The notes: generated by a model not told the origin, from the sequence alone. Numbered from the stretch's first letter, positions 45,122-56,829 are shown. The stretch is 64,000 bases of DNA from Dactylosporangium roseum (GCF_025264685.1 NZ_CP073721.1:1665001-1729000), one strand, 5' to 3'. Translations and numbers: made by a program.

Positions 45122-46726
45122 ATGCGACGACGGGTGGGGCTCTGCGCGGCCGCTGTTCTGAGTCTGTCGGCCGGGCTGTCATCTCCGGCCGCGGCAGCGC
45201 CGTCCCCGTCGAGCCATCCGTCACCCGCCGCGTCCGGCGCCGGCCAGGCCGTTTGCACCCCGGACGGCCGGCAGGTGAGCGAGATCTCCGGTCTCGTCGC
45301 CACCGCCACGGGCTTCTACGCCATCCAGGACAGTCAGTCCGGCGGCAACAAGGCGAAGATCTTCCAGCTCGACAGCGCGTGCAAGGTGGTCGGCACGATC
45401 AGCTACCCGTCCACGGCACTCGACCCCGAAGACCTGGCGATCGACAAGACCGGCACGCTGTGGATCGCCGACATCGGCGACAACGACGAGGCCAGCGGCG
45501 GTAGCAAGGACCCGCGCCGGACGATCGCGGTGTGGAGCCTGCCGGCCGGCTCCAAGGAGCCGACGATCCACCGGCTCGCATATCCGGACGGCAAGAAGCA
45601 CGACGCAGAGGCGATGCTCCTGGCCGCCGACGGCAGCCCGATCATCATCACCAAGACGCCGGCCAGCGAGGTCTGGGTCCCCGAGGGGCCGTTGCAGCCG
45701 AAGGCCCAGGAGGGTGTGAAGCTCAAGAAGGTCGGCTCTTTCACGGCGCAGGACACGAAGACGCCCAACCCGCTCGGCCTGCTCGGCTGGAAGCTCGTCA
45801 CCGGGGCGGCGGCGTCGCCCGACGGCTCGAAGGTCGTCATCCGGACGTATTCGGACGCATACGAGTTCGACGTCCCCGGTGGTGACGTGGTCAAGGCGAT
45901 CACGACCGGCAAGCCGCGCATCACCCCGCTGCCGAACGAGCCCCAGGGCGAGTCGATCACATATTCGGCCGACGGTAAGACCTACATCACCGCCTCGGAC
46001 GTCGACTCGGCGAAAAAGGTTCCCCTGCTGCGATACACGCCGACCAACATCAGTCCGGGCAAGGGCGCCGGCGCCAACCTGCCCGCGCCGAAGGGCGACG
46101 ACCAGTCGTTCCTGGAAAGCCTGACGCTCCAGGACATCACGTATGCGGTGGCGGCCATCGGCATCGTGGGCCTCATCCTCGTCGCGGCCGGCATCTTCGG
46201 CATCCGCCGTGCCCGCATGGCCCGCCGCAACGCGCCGCCCGCGGCCCCGGTCCGCGCCGCGGCCTCGGTCGGCGGGCCGGGTGGCGGTTTCGGCGGCCGC
46301 CCAGGTGGCGGTTTCGGCGGCGACCCGCGCGGCGATCCGTTTGAGGCCGGTCCGCCAGGTGGTTCGGGCGGCCCAGGTGGCCCCGGCGGTGCGGGTGGCA
46401 CGGTCTACGGCGCCCGTCCGGCCGCTCCGGCCACGGCTCCAGCGCCGGCCAACCGCGGCGGCACGGTCTACGGCGCTGCCCCGTCGAGTCCCGGTCCGGC
46501 CGGATACGACCAGGACGGTCCGGACCGGGACGGCCCGGTGTACGGCCGGGGCGGCTCCGGCTCGGCCGGCCACGGGCAGCAACCCTCGGGCACGCGCGGC
46601 TTCGGCCAGCAGGGCGGCTTCCCTCCTCCGCCGCCCCCGCCGGGCCAGACCGGCGGCGTGTACGGCCGAAGCCGGCACCCCGGTGACCACGACGGCTACG
46701 ACCGCGGCTACGCCCCACACCGCTGA
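45122..46726 (+). CDS. Secreted/membrane beta-propeller-like protein with Gly/Pro-rich tail (Rv2721c type)
   Basis: A 534-residue protein. Signal peptide at 1-26 (LCAAAVLSLSAGLSSPAAAA), an extracellular domain of about 310 residues with repeated strands typical of beta-propellers (GLVATATGFYAIQDSQSG, LAIDKTGTLWIADIGDNDE, AAASPDGSKVVIRTYSDAYEF), one membrane helix at about 341-361 (YAVAAIGIVGLILVAAGIF), an RRARMARR stop-transfer, and a 165-residue cytoplasmic tail very rich in Gly and Pro. The tail repeats a VYG motif (GGTVYGARP, GGTVYGAAP, GPVYGRG, GGVYGRS). Rv2721c, a membrane Ala/Gly-rich protein, occupies this position before lexA in M. tuberculosis. Function unknown. Confidence 0.82.
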   Translation: MRRRVGLCAAAVLSLSAGLSSPAAAAPSPSSHPSPAASGAGQAVCTPDGRQVSEISGLVATATGFYAIQDSQSGGNKAKIFQLDSACKVVGTISYPSTALDPEDLAIDKTGTLWIADIGDNDEASGGSKDPRRTIAVWSLPAGSKEPTIHRLAYPDGKKHDAEAMLLAADGSPIIITKTPASEVWVPEGPLQPKAQEGVKLKKVGSFTAQDTKTPNPLGLLGWKLVTGAAASPDGSKVVIRTYSDAYEFDVPGGDVVKAITTGKPRITPLPNEPQGESITYSADGKTYITASDVDSAKKVPLLRYTPTNISPGKGAGANLPAPKGDDQSFLESLTLQDITYAVAAIGIVGLILVAAGIFGIRRARMARRNAPPAAPVRAAASVGGPGGGFGGRPGGGFGGDPRGDPFEAGPPGGSGGPGGPGGAGGTVYGARPAAPATAPAPANRGGTVYGAAPSSPGPAGYDQDGPDRDGPVYGRGGSGSAGHGQQPSGTRGFGQQGGFPPPPPPPGQTGGVYGRSRHPGDHDGYDRGYAPHR

Positions 46727-46825
46727 CACCCCTCGCGGTCCGCAATTGACCTTGGTGGCGATCCGTGGCCCGGCCACTGGCCAGGTCCACGTCCGGCCGG
46801 AACGTGCCGTGCCGGGTCCGGCGGC

Positions 46826-46923
46826 GACCGCGAGCGGCGGACACCGGACCGTGCGACTATGCGCCACCGTCCCGTTGCGCAACGCGGGGTTGACGGGCGG
46901 CCGCGCGCCTGCAAGTCGCGGCC
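46826..46923 (+). repeat. Diverged intergenic repeat, copy 3
   Basis: Aligns with the last ~95 bases of copy 1: GACCGCGA-CGGCGG-CACC at the left, GCGACTATGCGCCAC, CGTTGCGCAAC, TTGACGGGCGGCCGCGCG, and CGCGGCC at the end. It is the most diverged copy. The 314-base gap between the Rv2721c-like gene and lexA contains nothing else that I recognise. Confidence 0.5.
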
Positions 46924-47040
46924 TTGGATGGTCCACGACGATCCTGGCCGCGATCCAGCAGTCGCCCGCCACGCCGCACCGATCACCAAACGTGCGAACG
47001 TCGAGCCACCGGAATCCGGCAAGGTCGGATCGGGCTGGCG

Positions 47041-47829
47041 TCAGATGCGGCGGACCACCGTCACGACGCGGCCCAGGATGGTCGCGTTGTCGCCCGGGAT
47101 GGGATCGAAGGCGGCGTTTTGCGGCATGAGCCAGACGTGGCCGTCGCGGTTGCGGTAGGTCTTGACGGTCGCTTCGCCCTCGAGCATGGCGGCCACGATG
47201 TCGCCGTTGTTGGCGTTGGGCTGCTGGCGGACGACGACCCAGTCGCCGTCGCAGATGGCGGCGTCGAGCATCGAGTCGCCCTTGACCTGCAGCATGAAGA
47301 GCGTGCCCTCGCCGACCAGCTCGCGGGGGAGCGGGAACACGTCCTCCACCGCCTGCTCGGCCAGGATCGGGCCACCGGCGGCGATGCGGCCGAGCACCGG
47401 GACGTAGGCCGGCGACGGGCGGGCCGCGCGGGCCGCCTCCTCGTCGACGGCCACCAGCTCACTGGGCGGGCGGACGTCGACGGCACGCGGGCGGTTGGGG
47501 TCGCGGCGCAGGTAGCCCTTCCGCTCGAGCTCCTTGAGCTGATAGGCGACGCTCGACGGGGAGACCAGGCCGACGGCCTCGCCGATCTCGCGGACGCTCG
47601 GCGGATAACCGTTGCGCTCGACCGCGCCGCGGATGAATTCCAGGATCCGGCGCTGCCGGACGGTCAGGTCGGCGGCGAACAGGTCGGGGAACGCGCTGAC
47701 CACCGCGGTCACCGCGCGCATCTCCGGCTCGCCTCCGCGCCGGCGGGTGCCGCGGCGGGAGCCACGGCCAATCGCGGTGACCTCGGCCGGCTCGCTCACG
47801 GGTGCGTCGGTGCGGTCGTCGGCTGACAC
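47041..47829 (-). CDS. lexA: SOS repressor LexA
   Basis: A 262-residue repressor. A 45-residue unstructured N-terminal extension precedes the winged helix ([40 protein letters not shown]). Self-cleavage site Ala151-Gly152 in [10 protein letters not shown]; the catalytic dyad is Ser186 ([11 protein letters not shown]) and Lys223 ([12 protein letters not shown]). GTG 47829 follows GGGAGGACGAC and is the clear start although the frame runs to 48018. It is autoregulated, with an SOS-like box at 48011-48026. Confidence 0.96.
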   Translation of the reverse strand: MSADDRTDAPVSEPAEVTAIGRGSRRGTRRRGGEPEMRAVTAVVSAFPDLFAADLTVRQRRILEFIRGAVERNGYPPSVREIGEAVGLVSPSSVAYQLKELERKGYLRRDPNRPRAVDVRPPSELVAVDEEAARAARPSPAYVPVLGRIAAGGPILAEQAVEDVFPLPRELVGEGTLFMLQVKGDSMLDAAICDGDWVVVRQQPNANNGDIVAAMLEGEATVKTYRNRDGHVWLMPQNAAFDPIPGDNATILGRVVTVVRRI

Positions 47830-48010
47830 GTCGTCCTCCCTCTGTCGACACGCGCAGCCGCTGCGCGTGCGGACGGGCCGTGGGGTGGCCCGTCGACCTG
47901 TTCGGCCCGGCTGGGCGGCCCAGGCTGTCATGTTTCGCCCTGCCACGATCATCAACACACGCAACGCCTTGATCGTGTGTGGATCACCGTATCGCCGAAG
48001 TGTGCCAGTT

Positions 48011-48026
48011 TCAAACATCTGTACTA
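48011..48026 (-). promoter_or_regulatory. SOS-like box of lexA
   Basis: TCAAACATCTGTACTA, read on the minus strand TAGTACAGATGTTTGA, keeps the 6-4-6 spacing of the actinobacterial LexA consensus TCGAAC-N4-GTTCGA with the core C and G positions. It is 182 bases upstream of the lexA start and 62 bases from the boxes of the LysM gene. Confidence 0.65.
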
Positions 48027-48087
48027 CGTGGCGGGCTGTTTTTCGGCGGGTCCGCTCGACACGTGTCTTCTTGCTCTGATAGGACCA

Positions 48088-48119
48088 TCGTACGTCCGTT
48101 CGATAGAACGGCTGTACGG
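48088..48119 (+). promoter_or_regulatory. Two abutting SOS boxes before the LysM gene
   Basis: TCGTACGTCCGTTCGA (48088-48103) has one mismatch to TCGAAC-N4-GTTCGA; directly next to it TAGAACGGCTGTACGG (48104-48119) has three. The second ends 15 bases before the GTG of the LysM gene, so bound LexA would block both promoter and ribosome-site transcription. Confidence 0.8.
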
Positions 48120-48134
48120 AAATGAGGGGGAGCC

Positions 48135-48422
48135 GTGCCGATTCGCCTGACCCGGCGGGGTCGCGTCGTGGTGTTCTGTTTCCTGCTCGCCGTCGCCGGG
48201 GGTCTGCTGGTGCTGGTGTCCACGCCCGGCCGGGCCGCCGATCCGCCCGGCCCCGCGCCGACCGTGATCGTGCAGCCGGGCGACACGTTGTGGGGAATCG
48301 CCGGTCGTCACGCAGGGTCGCGTGGTCGTGACGCCACGGTCGAGGACATTCGCCGTCTCAACGACCTGGACGGCTACGGGATCGATGCCGGGCAGCGATT
48401 GATCTTGCCGCGCACCCGCTGA
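48135..48422 (+). CDS. SOS-induced LysM membrane protein (Rv2719c/DivS/YneA type cell division inhibitor)
   Basis: A 95-residue protein: basic start, one membrane segment (residues 11-29), a short Pro-rich spacer and a LysM domain ([16 protein letters not shown] ... [13 protein letters not shown], residues 44-92) that binds peptidoglycan. Small membrane-LysM genes divergent from lexA are SOS-induced division inhibitors in several Gram-positive bacteria (YneA in Bacillus, Rv2719c in M. tuberculosis). GTG 48135 follows GAGGGGGAGCC. Twin SOS boxes are immediately upstream. Confidence 0.88.
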   Translation: MPIRLTRRGRVVVFCFLLAVAGGLLVLVSTPGRAADPPGPAPTVIVQPGDTLWGIAGRHAGSRGRDATVEDIRRLNDLDGYGIDAGQRLILPRTR

Positions 48423-48467
48423 GCAGGGCGAATGTTGATCGAGGGTCGTCCAGTCTGTTGAGACGCG

Positions 48468-48483
48468 CGACACAAACGTGTCG
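48468..48483. promoter_or_regulatory. Perfect dyad after the LysM gene
   Basis: CGACAC-AAAC-GTGTCG is a 6+4+6 inverted repeat 46 bases after the LysM stop and about 220 bases upstream of nrdR. It may be a weak terminator stem or a regulator site; nothing further can be said. Confidence 0.3.
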
Positions 48484-48533
48484 GGATCCGCGTTTGACTT
48501 GCGTAGGCGTAGGCGTCGGCATAGCGTCTACCC

Positions 48534-48579
48534 CTAGATGTAGTAGTTACAGGGCTGCAAGTCGTCCACAGGTTGTGGA
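48534..48579 (+). promoter_or_regulatory. Two NrdR-box-like sites upstream of nrdR
   Basis: CTAGATGTAG (48534-48543) fits the NrdR core CwAnATnTwG, and TCCACAGGTTGTGGA (48565-48579) is a near-palindrome of the same type. Their centres are about 33 bases apart, close to the three helical turns typical of paired NrdR boxes. A TTGCGT-N17-TAGCGT promoter-like pair at 48499-48527 lies just upstream. Autoregulation of nrdR-nrdJ is inferred. Confidence 0.55.
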
Positions 48580-48700
48580 TTCGACAATCACCCCTACCTA
48601 ACGTCATCTTTCCGGCGGAGCCCGCACCAAGGGTGACCGCTGGATGTCCGTGTGCGTTTTATACGGACATATCCGGCGTAGACTGAGAGAAGGTGCATCG

Positions 48701-49366
48701 ATGCGGTGCCCGTACTGCCGGCACGCCGATTCGCGGGTGGTCGACTCCCGTGAGGCAGAGGATGGCCAGATCATCCGGCGGCGCCGGTCCTGCCCGGAAT
48801 GCGGCCGGCGGTTCACGACGGTCGAGGAGGCCGTGCTCGCGGTGGTCAAGCGCAGCGGGGTGACCGAGCCGTTCAGTCGCTCGAAGATCATCTCCGGCGT
48901 GCGGAAGGCCTGCCAGGGACGGCCGGTCGACGAGGACGCGATCGCGTTGCTCGCGCAGAAGGTCGAGGAGACGGTGCGCGCCAAGGGCGCCGCCGAGCTG
49001 CCCAGCCACGAGGTCGGCCTGGCCATCCTCGCGCCGCTGCGGGAGCTCGACGAGGTCGCCTACCTGCGGTTCGCGAGCGTGTACCGGTCGTTCGACTCGC
49101 TGAGCGACTTCGAGCGGGAGATCGCCGCGCTAAGGGCCGGGCAGAAGCAACAGCCGCCGACGCAACAGCCGCCGGCGCACCACCAGCAGCCGGCGCAGCA
49201 GCAACAGCCGGTACAACCGCAGCAGCAACAGGCGCAGCAGCCACCGTCGCGGCCGGAGCAGAAACCGCCGGCGCCGGCGAAGGAACAGCAGGGGGAGGCC
49301 GGGGAACCGGCGGACAACACGCTGACGGCGGCCGGAGGCGTGCACACCGCGCGCCCGGTCGCATGA
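48701..49366 (+). CDS. nrdR: Transcriptional repressor NrdR with long Gln/Pro-rich tail
   Basis: A 221-residue protein. The N-terminal zinc ribbon has Cys3, Cys6, Cys31 and Cys34 ([31 protein letters not shown]), and residues 49-139 are the ATP-cone ([19 protein letters not shown]) that senses ATP/dATP. Usual NrdR proteins end near residue 150; here residues 149-221 are a Gln/Pro/Ala-rich tail with no predicted structure. ATG 48701. nrdJ starts 50 bases after its stop on the same strand, so the repressor controls its own operon. Confidence 0.95.
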   Translation: MRCPYCRHADSRVVDSREAEDGQIIRRRRSCPECGRRFTTVEEAVLAVVKRSGVTEPFSRSKIISGVRKACQGRPVDEDAIALLAQKVEETVRAKGAAELPSHEVGLAILAPLRELDEVAYLRFASVYRSFDSLSDFEREIAALRAGQKQQPPTQQPPAHHQQPAQQQQPVQPQQQQAQQPPSRPEQKPPAPAKEQQGEAGEPADNTLTAAGGVHTARPVA

Positions 49367-49416
49367 CGCGAGCACCACAACTTCGAACCAGGATCATTGA
49401 CCAGAGGGGGCCGCGG

Positions 49417-52251
<2,835 letters not shown>

Positions 52252-52266
52252 GCCGCCGGAGCGACG

Positions 52267-52298
52267 ACCGCCCGGCTCCCCCGAGGGAGCCGGGCGGT
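52267..52298. terminator. Bidirectional hairpin terminator after nrdJ
   Basis: ACCGCCCGGCTCCC pairs perfectly with GGGAGCCGGGCGGT around a CCGA loop: 14 base pairs, 15 bases after the nrdJ stop, between convergent genes. Confidence 0.8.
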
Positions 52299-52324
52299 CT
52301 GCCGTCGGCGGAGCCGGGGGCGGG

Positions 52325-54244
52325 TCAGAGGCGTACGACCTCGATGTCGAGCTCCGGGTGACGGGCCCGCACCGCCAGCGCCCGGCGCTCCGCGGTCTCC
52401 GACAACGCCACCAGCCGCATGCTGCCCGGAATCCGTGCCACGACCGCGTCCAGGCGTTTCGGCGACGACACCGGCTCGTGTTCGTACGTCGCCGCCGCCA
52501 TCGTGCCCGACGTGCGCTGCAGCGTCTGCAGGAACAGGGTCATGCGGTACGACTCGTAACCCTCGTCGTCGCCGACGATCACCGTCGGGATGACCGGATC
52601 GTCGGTGAACCGCGCATGAGTCTCCAGCACCGCCCGCGCCTCCGCCCAGTGCCGCGTCAACTGGTACCGGCGGTCACCGGGCCCGGCCGTGAAGCCGCCC
52701 ACGACGAGCAGGAACACCAGCACCGCCGCCGACCAGCGGGGAACGGCCGAGCGACCGGGTTCGGGGGGCGGCAGGTGCAGCAGCACCGCGCCGACGCCCG
52801 CGATCAGCAGCGCGAACAGCAGGAACAGCGCCTTGCTGGCGTAATAGCCGCCGCTGCCGCTCGCGAACCACTGCGCCGCGGCCATGGCACCGGCGAAGCC
52901 GGCGACGGGCACGAACACCATGGCGTAGCCGCGCCAGACGCGGCTGCGGCGGGCCCGCCGCGTCAGCAGTGACACGCCCACCACGACGCCCAGCACGACC
53001 ATGATCGTGCGGTCGAAGCCCATCGCGCCGGCCGTGAACAGCACGCTCCCCTGCCCGGCGAGGAGGACCCCCGTCGCCATCGGCACGGCCGAGACGACGG
53101 CCAGGGCGGCGGCCACCCCGGCGAAGGCGCGGTGCTTGAGGACCCGGTGCCGGTCGCGCCGCAGCCAGACGAGGACGGCGAGCCCGACCGGCGGCAGGTA
53201 CAGGTAGTAGGTGAAGCCGACCGCGCCGAGCAGCAGCCCGACGAGGACCAACTGCTGACGCGCCCCGGCGAGCGGCCGGACCAGCAGCGCGAGCAGCAGC
53301 ACCGCCGCGGCCAGGCCGGCGACCTGGCTCGGGTAGCCCATCCGCACCATGTCCAGGAGCGGGCCGAAGCCGCACAGCCCGGCCACGAACGCGGCGACCG
53401 GCAACTGCCGGGAGGGGGTCAGGACGGCCGCGCCGATCCACTGGGCGGCCCAGATCAGTGCGAGGGTCAGCAGCAGGTATCCGCCGAGGACGTAGGCCAG
53501 GTAGTGCGTCAGCATGCTCGTACCGCTGCCGAGATCGCCCGACGACGAGCGCACGAAGCCGTCGAGCAGCCCGGCCAGGAGGTGCGACCCCTGCGGGTAG
53601 GTGACCATGCCGCGGTAGACGAGCCGCTCCGCCGCCTCCGGCTGCTCGAACAGGTAGCCGCCGGTCCGGCGGATCGCGTCGAACACCGAGGTGTGCCGGG
53701 CCAGGTCCTCGCCGTCGAGCATGCGCGCGAGCCGGCCGGCGGGGCCGTCTCGCAGCACCGGGCGGATCAGCACCGCGGCCACCCCGCCGACCGCGGCGGC
53801 CGCGATCGCGTCGCCGATGCGGGGCCGGGGCAGCGCCGGCCGACGCCCGGTGACGGCCGCCGCGACGATCAGGACGGTGAACGCGGTCCCCGCGACGGCG
53901 ACCGGGTGCAGGCCCCAGGGCCAGACGGCGAAGACGAGCCCGGCGACGCAGGTGAGGCCGAACAGCAGCCCGATCGCCAGCATCAGCCGGTCGAGGAGTG
54001 TCCGGCCGCCGCGGAGCACGGCGGCGACGGCGACCACGAGCAGCGGTGGGAGTATCGCGGCGACACCGGCGGCGTACGCCGCGACGACCACCACCCACGC
54101 GGCCGTCACCAGTCCGGCCGTGCGTAGTTGAACCCGGTTGCCCGGACCCGCTGTGACCTGGACGTCCCGGGACTCGCCGGGCGTGGCGTCCGGCTCAGGT
54201 GGCGCTACCACTGACACAATCCGTTCAACGAGCAAGTCGGTCAT
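52325..54244 (-). CDS. Polytopic membrane protein, glycosyltransferase-like (GT-C) topology
   Basis: A 639-residue protein with at least twelve hydrophobic segments, a large outside-type loop at about 195-260 (DGEDLARHTSVFDAIRRTGG; MVTYPQGSHLLAGLLDGFV) and a C-terminal soluble domain after residue 525. The Asp/Glu in the first loop and the YPQGSHLL motif resemble GT-C-fold sugar transferases in actinobacterial envelopes, but no signature is decisive. ATG 54244; the frame is open to 54307. It is divergent from an acyltransferase gene 84 bases away, which supports an envelope polysaccharide role. Confidence 0.65.
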   Translation of the reverse strand: MTDLLVERIVSVVAPPEPDATPGESRDVQVTAGPGNRVQLRTAGLVTAAWVVVVAAYAAGVAAILPPLLVVAVAAVLRGGRTLLDRLMLAIGLLFGLTCVAGLVFAVWPWGLHPVAVAGTAFTVLIVAAAVTGRRPALPRPRIGDAIAAAAVGGVAAVLIRPVLRDGPAGRLARMLDGEDLARHTSVFDAIRRTGGYLFEQPEAAERLVYRGMVTYPQGSHLLAGLLDGFVRSSSGDLGSGTSMLTHYLAYVLGGYLLLTLALIWAAQWIGAAVLTPSRQLPVAAFVAGLCGFGPLLDMVRMGYPSQVAGLAAAVLLLALLVRPLAGARQQLVLVGLLLGAVGFTYYLYLPPVGLAVLVWLRRDRHRVLKHRAFAGVAAALAVVSAVPMATGVLLAGQGSVLFTAGAMGFDRTIMVVLGVVVGVSLLTRRARRSRVWRGYAMVFVPVAGFAGAMAAAQWFASGSGGYYASKALFLLFALLIAGVGAVLLHLPPPEPGRSAVPRWSAAVLVFLLVVGGFTAGPGDRRYQLTRHWAEARAVLETHARFTDDPVIPTVIVGDDEGYESYRMTLFLQTLQRTSGTMAAATYEHEPVSSPKRLDAVVARIPGSMRLVALSETAERRALAVRARHPELDIEVVRL

Positions 54245-54327
54245 TCGGTATTTACCGCTTTTATCAGCAAATCTCGGTGCTGGTTGCGTCGTTGATCGGG
54301 GAGACACCCCACCGGATTGGACCTGGC

Positions 54328-55539
54328 GTGCGGATCATCGCTTCCTGGTCGCAGCTACCGACGCTGCGTTCGCGGTACTCGCCGAAGGCGAACAGCCTCG
54401 GTTTCCTGCGCCTGGGCCTGGCCTTCGCCGTCCTGGTCGCGCACTCCTGGCCGCTCGGCTTCGGCGCGGGCAACCCCGGCCTGCGGCAGACCCACGGCCA
54501 GATCGACCTCGGCACCCTGGCCGTGGACGGGTTCTTCGTCCTGTCGGGCTTCCTGGTGACCGCGAGCGCCCAGCGCCTCGGCGCGATGCGTTTCGCCTGG
54601 CATCGGTTCCTGCGGATCTTCCCCGGGCTGTGGGTGTGCCTGCTCGTCATCGCGTTCGTCGTGGCGCCGCTGCTCAGCGTGATCACGCGCGGCTCGCTGC
54701 GGTCGCTGTTCGACCACCCGGCGGGCCCGATGCGGTACGCGTGGGCCAACTGGTTCGGCAACCCGCACCAGTGGGGGATCGGTGACCTGCTGACGGAGAC
54801 GCCATACGGGCGCCTCGCCCACGGCAGTGTCTTCAACGGTTCACTGTGGAGTCTGGCGTACGAGCTGAGCTGCTACGCCGGCCTGATCGCGCTGATCGCC
54901 GCCGGGGTGCTCCGCCGCTCGCCCGGCCTGGTCCTGGTGCTCGCCGTCGGCACGTACGCGGTCATCGTCACCGACTTCTTCCTGGCGCTGCCGTCGTCGG
55001 GCCCGGCGACGCATCCGCTGCAGCGGGGCGTCCTCGGCCCGATCCCGCTGATCGGCTACCTGGACCTGCAGACGATGGTCTACCTGGGCTTCCTCTTCCT
55101 GCTCGGCGCGGTGTTCCAGTTGTACCAGCACCGCGTCCCGATCCACCCCGTGCCGGGCCTGGCCGCCGCCGTGGTCCTGGCGTCGTCGATGTTCGTGGGC
55201 GGCTTCTACGTGTTCGGTTACCCGGCCTACGCGTACCTGCTGATCTGGGCCGCCTGTGCCCTCCCGCCGGTCCTGCACCGGGTGGGCCGGGACCGCGACT
55301 ACTCCTACGGCATCTACATCTACGCGTTCCCGGTGCAACAGTCGGTGGCCCTGTTCGGCGGCGCGCAATGGGGCCTGGTGCCGTACATCGTGCTGTCGGC
55401 CGCCGGCGCGCTGGCACTCGCCGCGCTGTCCTGGCACGTCGTGGAGAAGCCGGCGCTGTCGCTGAAGCACTGGTCCCTGCGCCGCGAGATCCGCCGGCCC
55501 GCCGAGTCCCCGGTCCTGGTGGGCGCCGGCCGCCCCTGA
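54328..55539 (+). CDS. Membrane acyltransferase, family 3 (OafA-like)
   Basis: A 403-residue protein with about ten membrane segments. Family features: an LGFLRLGLAFAVLVAHSWPL first helix with the catalytic-type His, the loop LGTLAVDGFFVLSGFLVTAS, and RFLRIFPGLWVCL. It should acylate a sugar or lipid at the membrane. GTG 54328 is chosen; the frame opens at 54199. In-frame sequence after the stop continues another 35 codons (to 55644). Confidence 0.85.
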   Translation: MRIIASWSQLPTLRSRYSPKANSLGFLRLGLAFAVLVAHSWPLGFGAGNPGLRQTHGQIDLGTLAVDGFFVLSGFLVTASAQRLGAMRFAWHRFLRIFPGLWVCLLVIAFVVAPLLSVITRGSLRSLFDHPAGPMRYAWANWFGNPHQWGIGDLLTETPYGRLAHGSVFNGSLWSLAYELSCYAGLIALIAAGVLRRSPGLVLVLAVGTYAVIVTDFFLALPSSGPATHPLQRGVLGPIPLIGYLDLQTMVYLGFLFLLGAVFQLYQHRVPIHPVPGLAAAVVLASSMFVGGFYVFGYPAYAYLLIWAACALPPVLHRVGRDRDYSYGIYIYAFPVQQSVALFGGAQWGLVPYIVLSAAGALALAALSWHVVEKPALSLKHWSLRREIRRPAESPVLVGAGRP

Positions 55540-55714
55540 CAGCGACACCGCTACGGCCCGTCCCGGTCGCTGGGCGCCTATCGGGAGACCGCCGTGTCGA
55601 GCGTCGCCGAGTTGCTGGCCGGAGCCGTTCCCGACGGGCTCTGAGCCGGGCACCGGACGCCGTGCTGGCCCGGTGGGACTACGCTTCCGCCACGCCCCGC
55701 GGTTGGAGGAAGCC

Positions 55715-56713
55715 ATGTCGAAGGTGAAAGCGTCCCTATTCGGGCTCGCGTTCGGCGACGCACTCGGCGCGCCCACCGAGTTTCTGAGCTACGAGGAGAT
55801 TCTGCGCCGATACGGGCAGCGCGGCCCGCACGACTTGCCACCGCGGGCGATGGTCACCGACGACACGCAGATGACCCTCGCCGTCGCCGACGGGCTGCTC
55901 AGCGCGATGGAGGAGCCGCCGGTCACGGCCGAGCGGCTGGAGCCGCGGATCCGGGGCCGGTTCCTGCAGTGGTGGAGCAGCGACGAGAACGACCGGGCGC
56001 CCGGGCGCACCTGCATGGACGCCTGCGCCGGGATGGCCGCCGGCAAGCCTTGGTGGGAGGCGACCGTCGCCGGCTCGAAGGGCTGCGGCGCCAACATGCG
56101 CGTCGCGCCGATGGGTTTCGCACCCGGCCTCACCGACGACGAGCGCGCCGGTGCCGCGCAGTTGCAGGCGGCGCTGACGCACGGCCACCCGACCGGGCTG
56201 GCGGCGGCGGAGCTGTCCGCGTTCGCCGTGCGCTGGTTGATCGACGGTCTGGCGGTCGCGGAGCTTCCCGAGGCGCTGCGGGAACGGTGCGCGTCGCAGC
56301 GGACCGTGTACCGCGGGGACTGGCTCGGCGACCAGCTCTGGCGGCAGCCGATGGCCGAGTCGCCGGAGCGGTTCATCGCCCGCGGCTGGGACGAGTGCCG
56401 CACCGCGCTCGACGGGATCGAGGACGCGGTGCGGTACATCGGGCCGGACGTCGACCCGTGCTCGGCCGCCGGCGCCGGCTGGGTCGCCGAGGAGGCGCTC
56501 GCCACGGCGGTCTACTGCCTGCTGCTCTTCCCCGACAGTCCGGTCGACGCGATCGCCCGGGGTGCCGCCTCCTCCGGCGACTCCGACTCCATCGCCTCGC
56601 TCGCGGGCGGCTTCGCCGGCGCGGCGCACGGCGAGGACGCCTGGCCGGCCGAGTGGTACGAGCGGATCGAGTACCGCGCGGAGCTCGACCGGCTGGCGAA
56701 GGCCTGGAGCTGA
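55715..56713 (+). CDS. ADP-ribosylglycohydrolase family protein
   Basis: A 332-residue enzyme of the DraG/ARH fold. KASLFGLAFGDALGAPTEF is the start motif; MVTDDTQMTLAVADGLL gives the first Asp pair for Mg, and GAASSGDSDSIASLAGGFAGA the C-terminal metal-site motif. It would remove ADP-ribose or a similar glycosyl adduct from its target. ATG 55715 follows GGAGGAAGCC. No partner transferase gene is adjacent. Confidence 0.92.
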   Translation: MSKVKASLFGLAFGDALGAPTEFLSYEEILRRYGQRGPHDLPPRAMVTDDTQMTLAVADGLLSAMEEPPVTAERLEPRIRGRFLQWWSSDENDRAPGRTCMDACAGMAAGKPWWEATVAGSKGCGANMRVAPMGFAPGLTDDERAGAAQLQAALTHGHPTGLAAAELSAFAVRWLIDGLAVAELPEALRERCASQRTVYRGDWLGDQLWRQPMAESPERFIARGWDECRTALDGIEDAVRYIGPDVDPCSAAGAGWVAEEALATAVYCLLLFPDSPVDAIARGAASSGDSDSIASLAGGFAGAAHGEDAWPAEWYERIEYRAELDRLAKAWS

Positions 56714-56829
56714 CGAGCGGGCCGGCCGCCTGGTGTACACGTTCGCCCAGGCGCTGACGAAGGCGCCGCTGGGCCTCCACAGGAGGGCGGCGGCGCCGCG
56801 CCGGGCCCAGCCGCCCGCCGGCGGACCCG

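Noticed and set aside
47930..48000. Stem-loop CAACACACGCAACGCC... in the lexA leader as a riboswitch
   Set aside because: The pairing is short and imperfect, and no known riboswitch core is visible; likely ordinary leader sequence.
48423..48700. Cobalamin riboswitch before nrdR-nrdJ
   Set aside because: No B12-box-like GCCACTG and no multi-stem leader could be found in the 278-base gap; class II reductase needs B12 rather than being repressed by it.
56714..56829. Gene fragment between the glycohydrolase and flippase-like genes
   Set aside because: A short frame reads GRLVYTFAQALTKAPLG, but it is isolated, lacks a start and resembles no family I know; too weak to list.
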